Origin: Asterias amurensis
Taxonomy: Eukaryota > Echinodermata > Asteroidea > Forcipulatida > Asteriidae
Direction: 5' to 3'
DNA length: 64,000 bases
NCBI RefSeq assembly: GCF_032118995.1
Contig: NC_092660.1
Location: 20,260,501 to 20,324,500 of the forward strand
Shown here: in pieces, positions 1 to 13,000 of the stretch
Numbering within the stretch: position 1 is the stretch's first letter
Layout: the number at the start of each line of letters is the position of its first letter
The notes under the pieces: model-generated
Database searches by the model: none
The model's input: the letters and a program-made list of their open reading frames with translations, nothing else
Told to the model about the DNA's origin: nothing
Made by a program: the position numbers and the translations under genes

Positions 1-2969
1 TGCAACGTATGTGATGTCAACAGGAGTGTGATCTCTGCAAGAAATTAACCCACCTAGAATTGATTGTGTGTGACCTTTAACTTGATGTCAGTATTAACTA
101 GTGACCTCTATTGAGGAGCTTGACCTCTGCTGCTTGAGCTTATGTGACCTCGGTGTGACCTTCGTATTCTTTCTCTTGGAAGTATTGCCAAAAATGATGA
201 ACGTTTTGAGTCGTCAAAATCATGAGGAGTGTGTTCTACCAGCTGAAGGATCTAAGACCATTGGTCCATTGATAGTAATGTGACCTCGGTCTGGAACTGT
301 GATTGGTCATCTGCTTGCCAGTCCTGTAAGCTTTTCGCATCTGACTCAACTGCCGCCTATTTGCCAAAAAAAAAGAGACTTATATTTGAAACTTTTATTA
401 TTATTATTGAAAAACGAAAAACTGAAAAACAAAGTTTAACATTTAAAGTTTATAAGTTCATAACATCTAATCATAAAATTTATTTTGTATCACTTGAATT
501 TATATTTTTTTCATTGATATAGTTAGGTTCCCTTTATTTCATCCCTTAGAAAGCACAGTACATTATTTTGTAATAGTCTTTTATTGTAGTGCACAGTAGT
601 TTGTCTTACTTTATTTTATTTTATTTTTAAGTCGACTTTGATCAAGCTCTTTACATCTTTTGACAATGAAGTCTTTGGCTTTGGCCTTCGTGTTTGTTGC
701 TGTAGGGTTTGGTTGGCAAAATATTTCACAGAGGCAATGAAGGGGATTTCCAATGTCCTCAAAGGGTGACCTTTGCTGAGGACACAATTCCTTGGTGCCC
801 TTGCTGTTTCAAAAGACGGGTATTCTTATCGAAGAAAGAAAGTTTCAGATTTTGTCTTGTACTTTAAAGAAAACAAAATTTGTTGGCTTCCTTGGTGCTA
901 AGATTGTACAATAAGGATGCTGGCAGGTTGTGAGATCGTTAAGTTGTACCTTGTATGCATGTGGTCCGTTCAGTGTTAAAATGATGGAAAGAGCTGGATT
1001 GGAGTGTGACGTTATTTGCATGATGTACTTAATGTATTGTGGATGGGTTTGATTCTTGTACTTGCAGTTGGCTTTGACAACCAGGGTGACTGTTTTTCGG
1101 TCATTTACGTATGGCATGAAGTATTTTTGCCCCTCTTTATTTGAAGCGGTTGACATGTTTCTATAAAGCGAAAATTGGGTTAACTAATTTAGAAATAATC
1201 AGCACCATTTATTATCTTAGGAATGTTTCTTGCATGTTTTGTGAGTACTTTTTCAGAATGGTATTTCACAGACATGATAAATTGCCAAAACTTTAACAAC
1301 TCATTCATAGAGAAATTGAGAACTTTGAGAGGATCTGATTATTGACTTTTCCAATGAGCCATTTGTGGGTTGGATTTGAATAATGTCTGGTTCAATGATT
1401 TTCTTCGTCACAAGCAGCACTTAACTTTGAATTTGACTAAAGAGACGGTTGCTATGGAGGACGCGCTTTTGTATAGGAACCTCCAGATGAGCAAACCCTG
1501 GTACCATTGTGCCATACTCGATCATTCAGTGATGTGTATGAGTGTACACTGTCTCTAGTGGAAGGAAACGAAGCTTGCCCCAAATCGAGTTACTTTTCTT
1601 GCAGTCTGGGGAATTCAAAATTATGTAATCAGCGTGTGATTATAGTAAGTCATTGAACTAGACATACAAATCTTGCTCACAAAAGACTCCTTTGTAAGTT
1701 GCATGTCTGAACGTTTCAACCCATAAGAGAACAATGTCACATATTGCTGCAGAGCAGGGTGCATTTATTAAACTCAAACCTTCGGTTGACTCAACAAGTA
1801 CATGGTTACCCTCTTTGTTTAGAATGGGGACCTTTTCCATTACTTCAGATTTCATTAGATTTGTACTTGTGCACCATTTTTCTTTGAAAGAAAACAAAAA
1901 CATGAACATTCCTTTTAGAAATTAGTATGATTTATAAAAATACAAAAGTGCAAGAAAAACCCAGCTGGCTTTCACAGGTACCAGTTCAGCCTAAAGTGTT
2001 CATTGTTTATTGTTTATAGTGATAAATGTTACTAATGTTTTGGATGTACGTTAGGGCGGCTAACCATCTGCTACTTACTTGTTGCATTCTTGAATTTTAA
2101 TAAAAGTTTGCCATATTCGAAGTTGTTTATTTGGTGGATTTCTTTCCTTTACAAAGTGACATCAAGGCTTTCAGTGTGTCATTCATAAATCCACTGTAAG
2201 CTCTACCCACTTCATACAAACTGGCTTCAATGGTTGTCAGAAGCCTATAGGAGTCAACCTCGGTCCAAGTGGTGACGATGTCGCCACACCATTTTCTTTT
2301 CGGTCCCAGAATACTCGGCTCGCTTAAAACCCCAGGGTAGTCCGACTTGGAATTACCCGAATGGATGTTTACATGTATATGGGATGCACGCCTCCATGCT
2401 TTGTTGGGTGTTAATTACATACAGGCTGGATGTGCTGTGTGGATAGTTTTAGAAAACTTGGTGGTCAGTCTTGCGTGACATATAAAGTGACTACTTGCGT
2501 TTTTATACGCATACGTTTTGGCGTAAAGAACTTTTAAAAAACTCAGTGTTTCAAATTTTGCGTGAACATGATAGCTAAATCAAAGACACAGATCAGAGTT
2601 ACCCTTCCAGGTGTTAGAGACATACACAGAGATAGCGTGCAATACAGCGCGGTGCCCATGGTAACGAGGCTGCATTGGAATGGCATTTAACTAATTACAT
2701 TTTTGTGTGAGGATTCATGTAAAGTCCGTCATTCGGGTTGGCTTTTACATACGTTCTTTGAAGAAAAAGGTTGTCTCGAAAAGAGTCTTTAATAAGAAAT
2801 GTCTTCGACTGGTGAAATAGGCGATTTTTATAGTAAATTACACTTGCTGTAAGTGAGCAAGAAAAAATCATTTTGTAATTAGCAAAGTTTCATGGCCGTC
2901 TTTATTATCATTAAGCTTTCATACTGAAACAAATCGGTTTTGTTTGAACCAATAATGTCCCAATGGTTT
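1..2969. other. Left-edge region without a recognised gene
   Basis: AT-rich sequence with no exon I can defend. A 103-codon minus frame at 845-1156 and a 24-codon plus frame at 667 with a hydrophobic start resemble nothing I know. Part of 720-830 resembles the TTGGTGCCCTTG repeat family listed below. AATAAA at 2099-2104 could end a plus-strand transcript entering from the left, which would make this a 3' UTR; that is only a possibility. Confidence 0.4.
145..161. promoter_or_regulatory. Possible DR5 nuclear-receptor site
   Basis: TGACCT, five bases, TGACCT: a direct repeat with spacing 5, the classical retinoic-acid-receptor arrangement. Four more TGACCT half-sites lie at about 69, 102, 120 and 281. 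No adjacent gene is identified, so function is speculative. Confidence 0.3.
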
Positions 2970-2974
2970 CTTCC

Positions 2975-3250
2975 CCGTCTTTCATCTCTGTGGACCCCAG
3001 TTCGAATCCCTAACCAGAGACTTGTAGATTTGGGTTTTTAGTTCCTTCCTAATAACTTGGGTTTTCTTTGGGATTTTATTCGAACTCTAAATCATTTCTT
3101 CCTTTTCTCCACACACTAGGTATCTTCTAGTCTTGGTTCAACACTCCCCTCTTGTTATAGCGGTCTATGGAGAGATTAATAACAGGAGAGTCTTGACCGG
3201 AGACTAGGTATCTTCAGACCTACATGTATGGCTTCACATTCTGTACTTGG
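2975..3250. repeat. tRNA-derived SINE-like repeat copy
   Basis: Contains a B-box-like stretch (GGACCCCAGTTCGAATCCC) followed by a body with GGGTTTTCTTTGG and CTCCACACACTAGGTA. Related copies occur at 3295-3610, 12934-13130 and 13492-13690 in this window. Confidence 0.6.
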
Positions 3251-3294
3251 TAACAATGGACACCTTGGTTTCATTATCCCCCCAAAAGATAAAA

Positions 3295-3650
3295 AAAAAA
3301 CCACTGAATTGGGCTTTTAGTTCGGGCCTGGCCCCAATTTTATAGCTCTGCTTACCGTAAAGCTTACCGCAAGCACAGAGTCTGCGCTTACGGCAAGCAT
3401 ATTTGACAGGTTAGCGGCGAATTTAGGCTTTTGTGCGTGTGTACTCCACGATACTAGGCATTCTCTGCTTACAAAAGGCTAAGCGCAGTATTCTGCGGTA
3501 AGCAGAGCCATGAAATTGAGCCCAGATAATGTGGGTTTTCCTTTGGAGTTTTCTTCCACATGTGAAATATTTCTTTTCTCCTCCACACACTAGGTACCTT
3601 CAGACCTTCATGTATAGCTTCACAATCTGTACTTGGACACAATGACCAAT
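3295..3650. repeat. SINE copy interrupted by a MITE
   Basis: The SINE motif GAATTGGGCTTTTAGTTC at about 3306 is separated from its continuation (TGTGGGTTTTCCTTTGGAG, about 3530) by a foldback element at about 3324-3524. This gives a relative age: the SINE is older than the insertion. Confidence 0.5.
3324..3524. mobile_element. Foldback MITE, CAATTTCATGGAGCTGCTTA type
   Basis: The ends are inverted copies: GGCCCCAATTTTATAGCTCTGC at the left and GCAGAGCCATGAAATTGAGC at the right. Related ends occur at 8378-8624 and, singly, near 51665 and 60570. No coding capacity. Confidence 0.65.
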
Positions 3651-4079
3651 TCTTCAATTCATTCCCCAAAAGATAACAAACATAAACAAATCTATGCATT
3701 TTGAAAATATCACTCTTTATTACGCACACAAGTTATGGGAGGTAATTGGTCTTAAAACCCTTGTTTTCAGCCATTCAATGAAAACTCACTTCATTCTATT
3801 CAACACATCTGGTAAATAATTCTGTACCGAAAGTATTTTATGCAGTTTCACATGGCCGACGAATGTCAAAACATATCGGTAATAGAACCATTATCATCTA
3901 GTTAAATATACGCAAATTATTTTTTTTTGATTAGCTCTTTTTGGGGAGCAAAATGTGGAATGTAACTTTCACATAAATAAATGTCTTCAAATTTGATGCC
4001 GGGAAAGGGAAGACTGATTCTCAACTCACCTATGGGTTATCCTAGTTTGGTCTCGACCCTCCTCAGGCCTCATAATTCA

Positions 4080-4250
4080 ATGAGGCAACAAAGGCGATTG
4101 CCTCCATGCCCCCTGGTCATTGCCTTGGTGCCCTTGAAATGCTCCAGTACAAAATTTACAATTTCCTTATAAGTGCCTTTTACCAAGGAGAAAATGCCTT
4201 GGTGCCCTTGCTCTTACAAAAGCAAAGCATAAAGGCCTGCCCAGTGCCCT
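4080..4250. repeat. Interspersed repeat, TTGGTGCCCTTG family
   Basis: Shares long near-identical stretches with 54665-54850, including AAGGCGATTGCCTC, GGTCATTGCCTTGGTGCCC and ACCAAGGAGAAAATGCC. Shorter relatives are at 43080-43240, 49665-49800 and 54170-54295. No TIR was found; type unknown. Confidence 0.6.
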
Positions 4251-5739
4251 CCTTGACTTCCTAATGTAAAGGAAGATCAATTCACAGTAGGGTTTGAAAC
4301 TTTGCATGGTGAAGATGCAATCAAGCCATGTTTGCAGAGATGCTATATAATAATTCTCTCTTTGAAAAACTGGTTTATATTTCCTGCGAAAGGAATGCGT
4401 TATCAATTTTTACATCACAGCTTCACTTTCGCTGCAAATATACCACAGCTTAACTCCTCCAAAGTATATTGCAAATTTGTGATGTCAAAAATAGGAAGTA
4501 CATGTACATGTATGAGCCATTCTTCAGGATGTGTTGGTTTGGAGAAAAATTAGTGATTCTTAAAAGAACCAGTCGTTCTTAAAAGAACCACTTCTCGGAA
4601 AATGGCTCGAAAAGATTTTGTACATTGCGGGTCACAATCATTTTAACTACTACTACTACTGGGCCATAATCATTAAGCGGACATGTATACGGTACTCTTA
4701 AATTCTTGAGAGTGAGTAAATTACATAATAAACTGGGAAGACAAAGTAAACATAATATTAGGCACTATATTAAATCTGTTTCCTGACAACCTAATTAATA
4801 CAAATTTGATAAACTGCAATAATTTTTAGCATGGTGTTTAACTATATCATGGAAAAATATATTAAAATTACGGTGCTATTAAAATATAGAAATTCAACGA
4901 TCATTGGTAAAATGTCAACACAATTTTAGCGGTACTTGAGCACACATTTCATGTACCTGGTGTTCATATATGGCTCCTATCTACATAGGAGCTAAATCAA
5001 TAGTTGTTCTCTAGAACGAAAACTTTACATGATTTATAGACAATTTGTAAAAGTTGGTGCCATCCAGTGAAGTTGTATCTGTTGACTCGTTGCAAATTGA
5101 AAAATGTATTGTGTTAATACGATTCCAATTATTGTAACTGTGCTGTACTATTTCCACCGTTGTTATTATAAACATGGTGTGGATGGGAAATAGTTAAACC
5201 AGGAAATATGACCCTTTAAGACCAAGTGGTCTGTAGTGAACGTAATGTTTGCGAGATTAAGGATATTGTTGCAGATCCTTGGGTAGCAAGGATTTTGGTT
5301 TAGGAAGAGTGGGCTTTAACTCGCTCTTTTCAGAAAATCTACTCCTTGGTAGTAGAATTTAAAGCAAGACAGTTTGCTATGAGGAATTCAGGTTGGTACT
5401 CCGTGGTTTGGGGAAGTGCAGTCTTTAATGGGATATTCCTTATCTGATCAAAAATTCATGAGGTATAACATGTATAAGCGTTTGGTTCAGGGTGTCACTG
5501 CCTTTGAGTTTACTGACACAAATATCAACATAATACCAGAGGTTCTTTATCTAATGTAAAGTATTTGGGAACAGTGTTAAATGTTATCATGGAAGCAACT
5601 TTTAATACAATAAATCAACCAAATCCCGAGAAATAAGTAGGAGTTTCTCTGTGCTATTCAGCATTTCCGGTATTTGACACTGGCTAGTGGATAAGCTTCA
5701 ACATTCTGTATTTGAGGTATGGTACCTACTCCTTTTAAC

Positions 5740-5965
5740 ATAGTACCATGTAATGTTTAAAAAGGTGCTATGGCACAATATGCAGCCAATCAAACCAGGA
5801 ACACCCGGGCGATCCCCTTCGGGCAAACACACGGGCCCAACGTCTTTACACCCCATCTTAAGGATGAAGCAATCATGGTTAAGTGTCTTGCTCAAGTAAA
5901 CACACACTATATCAGTCGCTCCAAGCTGGGATTTATACCTAAGCACAAAAGTATCCATAAACTTT
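5740..5965. repeat. SINE-like repeat, CAATATGCAGCCAATCAAACC family
   Basis: Shares GCACAATATGCAGCCAATCA and the tail AAGCAATCATGGTTAAGTG with copies at 37600-37710, 44080-44335 and 62680-62880. The tail motif is typical of dispersed tRNA-related SINEs in invertebrates. Confidence 0.55.
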
Positions 5966-6280
5966 GACGTGTATAACAAAAAAAATGGATTCACAATTTT
6001 AATTTATATTTAATGATGGAAGTTAATAAAGTAGTAGCAATTACCACATACCATAATTTATGTGCAATACTGAATTAAACAAGTTAATACTGAATCAAGG
6101 CTTAATTTTCATATGTCTTATAATTTGTTTAAAGTAAAACTTCTCCAACCATTTTTTTAATCTCATGGCAATATAAACTTCTTTGACAAATCTTTCAACA
6201 TTATAATTGTAATCACTGCATACTTTATCATTAACACAATTTATATTATTAAACACACATTTTATTGTTGACAATGTATA

Positions 6281-6495
6281 ACAAAGTCTTGGTGCAAGAC
6301 GTTTTCTCGTTTTCCTTTCACACACAGCGCGGCCATCTCACCAACAACGACTCACCTGACTTAGTCTACCCACCACCCTGCGAGAAACGTCTTGGTCCAT
6401 TGTGGGTGGACCAAGTCAGGTGATTGTTGCGGGCGCTGTTTGTGAGATGGCCGCGCTGTGCGTGAAAGGAAAACGAGAAACGTCTTGCACCAAGA
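6281..6495. mobile_element. Foldback element with 9-bp target-site duplication
   Basis: A nearly perfect hairpin of about 90-bp arms (TCTTGGTGCAAGACG at one end, its complement at the other). It is flanked by the direct repeat CAATGTATA at 6272-6280 and 6496-6504. A half-copy of the arm sequence lies at 24575-24690. The 9-bp duplication fits a Mutator-like parent; there is no transposase here. Confidence 0.7.
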
Positions 6496-7082
6496 CAATG
6501 TATAGCATTTTGAGAAACCATTCCCTTTGAGGAATGTGGTTTTAGAGATTCAGAAACATTTCGATCTGAGACAAGTTTCTCTGAGTGTTCTTCCTGCTTG
6601 GACACAACTGCTCTAGATTTTTGGCCATTTCTCAAAAAAACTCTACCACCTTTTGAAATTAAATTTTCAAATATTAGATTTATTGTATACATGTATATGA
6701 TCTACATTTTTATGGGATTTAAATAATTGATTAGCTCAAAAACTTGTTACTTTCAATGTCATTTCAAAACACCCATAGATTATTTTGCTCAAAGCATTTT
6801 CACCTAGTTGAAAACGGAAAAACTTCTCTCAGCAAAAGGAATGCCACCAAGCAAGTCTTTTGCACGAGTCGTAGAAATTAGATTTTTTTTAAATCTGAAA
6901 ACAAAACTGCACCATTCTATCTAGTACCATCTCTTGAAAACCTGAGGATGTGATAATTTTTCTGTAAACCAATGTTGCCTTTTTTTGGCACTTCAGTTTG
7001 TTGTTTTGTTTTTGTTCTTGTCTCCTTAAAAGCGCTCTGTTGTTTTTCGCCTAGCGCTATACAAATGCTCTGGATTGTCATT

Positions 7083-10000
7083 TTAAACTGACTGACACAT
7101 AGGAACACCTCGGTTCGGCACATAGGGCCTGTCTCTCTTAGTCATAGTAATACAATCTATGATCGGACAGACACTGACGCATAGCGTACAACCAGTGCAG
7201 TCCTTAGTGATATGTGGTAGATGGGTCTTAGGGTCAAAGGTGATAGCCTGGTATCCGTTATCGTTACAAGTCATGTAGCATTTACCGCAGTTGATGCACA
7301 TTTCTTCATCGATGAGCGCCACCACTTGTTGTTTATTGTCCAAGTCACCGTAGCTACCGATACGGTCGAGAGCAGCGCCAATAACATCCTGTATTTGGTG
7401 AAACAAAGTCAAAAGTAATTTTATCTTTGCTGGATCAGTATGTAAATGAAATTGTCATGAGTTGGAAAGATCAATATGGATGCTGTCTTTTTTCCTTGTT
7501 TTTTTAAATTATTTTTGCAGCAGTGAGTATCAAGCAATGTATACTCGGATCTTTCACGGGTTCTGTGCAAAAAAAACCCAGAGGCAAAACATACTCACTG
7601 CTTTGGATTCAAGTGAAGATGCTTATTATTAGGAATTCTCATGTATGTCATTTTGCACCTTTTTAACAAACTTTACGCTAATGACTTTTGGCTTTTTCCA
7701 ACTTTATTTTTGTACAAAGCGTGTTGAGGCTGTTTTGTGGCAATAATGTGCTTTCTTCTTATTATTATTTTATTATCAACTGTTCTAGTGCTTCTCACCA
7801 AGGCAGTTTTTATGGTCATAAACTTTTTGAGTATATACCTAAAACTTTTTGAGTAAATCTGTAACCTTGCTTTTCATATCCCCTGGTAATTTTTAATTGG
7901 CTGTGTAGTGTTTTAAAGGGTCTATGTACTTTTTCCTAACACAAAACACAATGTCCACAGATTTACATTAAATTTAAACAGTTTGAAGATTATGATAGTA
8001 GAAAGCTTCCCTTGAAATTTTACTTACTGAGGTTCTGTAGTTTTTGAGAAATGAGTAAAACAAACAATTTTCGTCTAAGTTTTAGCATGTAAAAACGTAT
8101 TAACCAGTTATGCTATGGTTTTGGTATAATATCATAAATGGTTAGTGGGATTTTACATGCTAAAATAATTTTCGTCTTCCTGAGACGAAAATTATTTTGT
8201 GACTTGTGTTACTCATTTCTCAAAAACTACACAACCTCAGTTAATAATATTTGAAGGGAAGCTTTCAACTATCATTATCTTCAGACCATGTAAGTTTAAT
8301 GTAAATCTGTGGACATTTTGAAAAAGTACCCAAATCCTTTAAACCGACTAAAAATTTATATTCATCAATAGACTGACCAGGACCTAATTTCATAGGGCTG
8401 CTAGGCGCAGAAATTTGCTTAGCATGAAATTCCTTCATTGATAAAAACAGGATTACCAACCAAATTTTCATTTGTTGCATATTGCTTGTTACTGGTATTC
8501 AGCTGTTGTTTGCTTATCCTGAAAATCAAGTGGAAATTAAGTTGGTAACCCTGTTTCTATCAAGGAAGAAATCTCATGCCAAGCATTTTTTTGGTGCTTA
8601 GCAGCTCCATGAAATTGGGCCCAGGTTGTCTTGACTTACCTTGACATTAGGGACAGGTTTCTTGGGTTTACTGATAGTCCTTGGATCTTCAGGTTCAAGA
8701 GAAGGATCCAACAGGTCCAGCTTTCTCTTATGCTGGGCCAATATACGTATACGCTCTTGTTGATACGGTCCAAAGGATGGAAGATGCTGGTGAACATAAA
8801 CAACAACAACATGAGTTAGGATTATAACCAAACAACCAGCAAATCTACCTCCATGGTATCACTATTGGTCAAGGCAGGAATCAAATCTGCAATATTTGCG
8901 ACAAGTAACTCAATAATACAAGCATCGAGAAAGTTCAGGGTAGGATTCAAACCCACAAGATCAAACGGTAGGTAGAACTTGAAAATGGACCACAGCAATC
9001 TAAGTATCATTGTTGGTCTAGTCGGGATTCAAATCCAGAATATCTGTCCACACAAATCAAATGTTCCAGACAAGCAGCTGCACCAGCTGTGCCATGCATC
9101 TGGGGTCGATTTCACAAAGAGTTAGGACTAGTCCTAACTTAGGACTAGTCCTAGGAGATATACAAATTGCATGGATAGTCCTAAGTTAGGACGAGTAACT
9201 GGTCCTAAGTCGAGATAAGACTAGTCCTAACTCTTTGTGAAATCCACCCCTGGTTCTCTCTACCACTTATTCTCAGGTCTTGTTTTGTACCACAAAATTC
9301 AAATCTCTTCACAAAACTTATCTTATGTTCCAGATTTTTAAGGACTAATTTTGTTGTGTTTTTTTCTTTCGCTTTGTTTTTTGTTTTACTGTGCCTTGAA
9401 CACCCAGCAGGGTGGATATGTGCTCATAATAAATCTTTATTATTATTAACATTAAACAGAGGGTCTCATCCTACCTTGCCCACAATGTCGCTAACTTTAG
9501 GAACTTCTTTGCCCTTCTGGTGTCTGGCAGTCGGTGGACTCTGACCGTCCCAATCCTCAAATGCTCCAATGCTCTCCAGATAGAGCAGAGTCTTGAGTCC
9601 GGTCACGTAGTCCTCAATCAAAGTAAAGTCCTGGTTCTGTACGGCACTGCAAACCTGATGGAGTCAAATCAAAGTGGTGAAACGTTCATCAGAAGATTTA
9701 CAAGTGAAAACTATTTGGATTGAGCCATTGCCTGGCGTGGCGTGTCGAGGCTACGTAAAAATTTGGGACATCAGTGCATTCAATTCAACTCAATATGACG
9801 TTTATTCCATACACTTTTTTGGAAAATAGTACAATATGAGAATTGATCAGTACATAGAAAGGTAACAAAATCAAAAGTTCATATAAGTTTACAAAATTAA
9901 TATATTGTTAAAGCAAATAATAAATTAAAAAACTAGGAATGAACTATGTACAAAGAGGAGCGAGACCATGAGGCTGTTAGAGTAAGCCGAGGCTTGAAGA

Positions 10001-13000
10001 CAACAGCCTATCAGACAAACAAACGAACAGAGAAGACGAAAGAAGGACAACACAGACAGAACAAACAATTACATTCTGCTTTACCAGCTGGGTACTCCTA
10101 GTGGATGATACTTGTGTACCTGTAAGACTGTGGAACCAAATTTTAATACCAAAAGATGCAAGATAATAAAGTGTTTTGTCTAACACTATAAACTCAGACG
10201 AATATTCATGATATGGTAATTAACAAACCTGAAGTGCCACAGCTCCACTATGCAAGTACTGCATGCCTGCATCAGCAGAGTCTATCCCCCCAGTCGCTAG
10301 TATAGGGAAACCAGGTAGTGCGTTAGCGATAGCAGACACTGCACGTAGAGCAATAGGTCGGATAGCGTTACCAGATACACCACCGTATGTTGTCCGTTGC
10401 TCTTTACCCACAGCAGGCCAGGCGCTGGATGAACCCTTTAATCCCATAAGACCAGAGACAGTGTTGGTGGCAGTAACACCATCAGCACCCCCTAGATATG
10501 AGTCAAACAAAAATACTTTAAGAGGCAAAGTAAACCTTTGGTTTTTTAACCGTGTCATTGGTTTAATTCAATATAAATGTAGATGTACACATTAAAACTA
10601 ACATCTGAAAACATCATTTCCAAATGTTTTTTATTGTCATTACCAAAGGTATAGACCTTCCCTTTAACCATTGCAGTGTCCTGTATTAAATCTGCCAGAT
10701 GACCAAACTTCACTTGAAACCAAGTTTGCCTCAAGAGTGGACACTTGGTAGTTACTCAAAATCTTTATTAGCATGAAACCTTTCTTGGTGACAAGTAATA
10801 GGGAGAGATTGATGGTATAAAACATTGTGAGAAACGGCTCCCTCTGAAGTGACATGATTTTTGAGAAAGAAGTAATTTTCCACGAATTTGATTTCGAGAC
10901 CTCAGATATAGAACTTGAGGTCTCGAAATCAACCATCTAAACACACAACTTCGTGTGACAAGGGTTTTTTCTTCTTTCATTATTTCAACGCAACTTCGAC
11001 GACCAATTGAGCTCATAATTTCACAGGTTTGTTATCTTATGCATATGTTAAGATAAAGCAAGTAAGAAGACTGGTCTTTGACAATTACCAATAGTGTCCA
11101 GTGTCTTTAATCACTGTAGCTCACAAGCCTGATGAAACCTGCAAATAAGGGTGTAAAACCTACCATCTTTAGCTGCACGAGCTATCTCCACAATGGAAGT
11201 CACATTAGGGGTCAACTTGGCAAAGAATGGGATCTTGACGGTCTCCCGGACCCAGCGGCAGATGTTTAGCACCAGCTCAGGGTTTTGGCCACAGGCGAGA
11301 CCCATGCCCCTCTCCCCCATACCATGAGGGCAGGACAGGTTCAACTCAAGGGCATCAGCTCCATGATCCTAAACAAAAGAGGAAATAATTCACTGAATGT
11401 AGGCAAACAGATTTTGATATGTTGGAATAGATGTACTTATTTCATTGACTTAAAGAATTTTGTTTTATTTCTATACAAGGCTCTAATATTGTTTGTCCCT
11501 AGTGAAGTTATTTCATCTATCAAACTAAAAGGCGGACAGGTTGACGTAGTAGTATCTTACCTCACCCTCCACTCACAGGACCCCAGTTTAGACCAATCTA
11601 AGCTCCTTGCTCTTTGTGTAGTTGAGCCCGAGTGTACATTACAAGCATCAAATGGTTAACTTGAACGAACCTAGTAGTACACAGGTCTACCTAAGCCATT
11701 TTAGCCAGTGTAACCCACCGCCCATGATTAATCTTAAGATGAGTTGTCAGTATTGGCTGCGATACTAAATGCATCGTGAAATCAAATTTTGATTTAACAG
11801 CAGTAAAGACTGATACTTGCAGTCAAGATCAATCTTTATTAAAATAAAGCCCAGATGTACATTATAATTTAAATAAAAATAATTACACAGCATTTATAAA
11901 GGCGCACTAAATCTGGTGTAAAACCATTCAAAGGCGCCGGCCAAGATGGAAAAGAGGGAATTCTCATTGTGTGTGTCAAATGGGTAATTTGTACCAAACA
12001 GTGCAGCCTATTACCTCCGCCATTTTAGCAAGTGTAACCCAATCTTCTTTATATATTACCTCAGCCATTTTAGCGAGTGTAACCCAGTCTTCTTTATTAA
12101 AGCTGCACATGATGCTAGCAATGACAATCTTTTCCGGGAAGTCATCTTTAAGTTCTCGGACACTCTGGCACCAGTAGGTAGCGGTCTTCTCACTGACCAG
12201 TTCAATGTTTAGGAAGGAACCCTGACCAGGGCCAAACATATGGCCCGATGTGGTGCCCCGAACAATGCGAGGAGACACGTTGGTCACAATGTCCTGAGAA
12301 AAAAATACAAATTGAAAGTGTATAACCCTACATTAACCCTTGTTCTGCTAAATAATTTTTATATTAGTGTCCACGTAGAGGTGTCGGTATTCAATTCAAA
12401 TCTGATACTTGTACCATACAAGGCAAAATTCTTAAATATTTTTCGCTACTCTGCTTGACTATGACACCGTGGAATGGAAACTGTCTAATCATGATTACAT
12501 GACACTGCTAACCACAGAATACCGTGCTTAATAGCTCAAAGAATCACACTCTTCTTGAATACATAGTAACTACAATAATAATGAAATAATACAAATTTTT
12601 ACAAATGTGTTCTGCATGTGGATGAGTTAAAACTCAGTCAGGATGATAAACCAATACTTACTTTGAGCATGGTGAAGGTTTTAGTGACAGCGAATCCCCA
12701 ACCTGCCTCGAAGGCTCGTCGTATCATGGCTGCTGATGTGGTGGGTGGGGCACTAGCCAGGCCAAAGGGGTTCTCAAACTTCAGCCCACAAATCTCCATG
12801 CTGATGTCAACGGTGTCGATTGGGGTGTAGAATTTGGGAAGCTTAGGGATGGCTTGGACCGGAAGACCGTGCAGGGACTGGAAGAAAACATTAACATGAA
12901 TTTGTTGATGTAACAGAATGCAATCATACATCGAGTTGGTACAGTGGTATCTTTCCCTGCCTTTTATGTCTAGGACCCCGGTTGGAATCCCACAGTTCCT

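Noticed and set aside
845..1156. 103-codon minus-strand frame
   Set aside because: No similarity recognised and no splice-site support; AT-rich region where such frames arise by chance.
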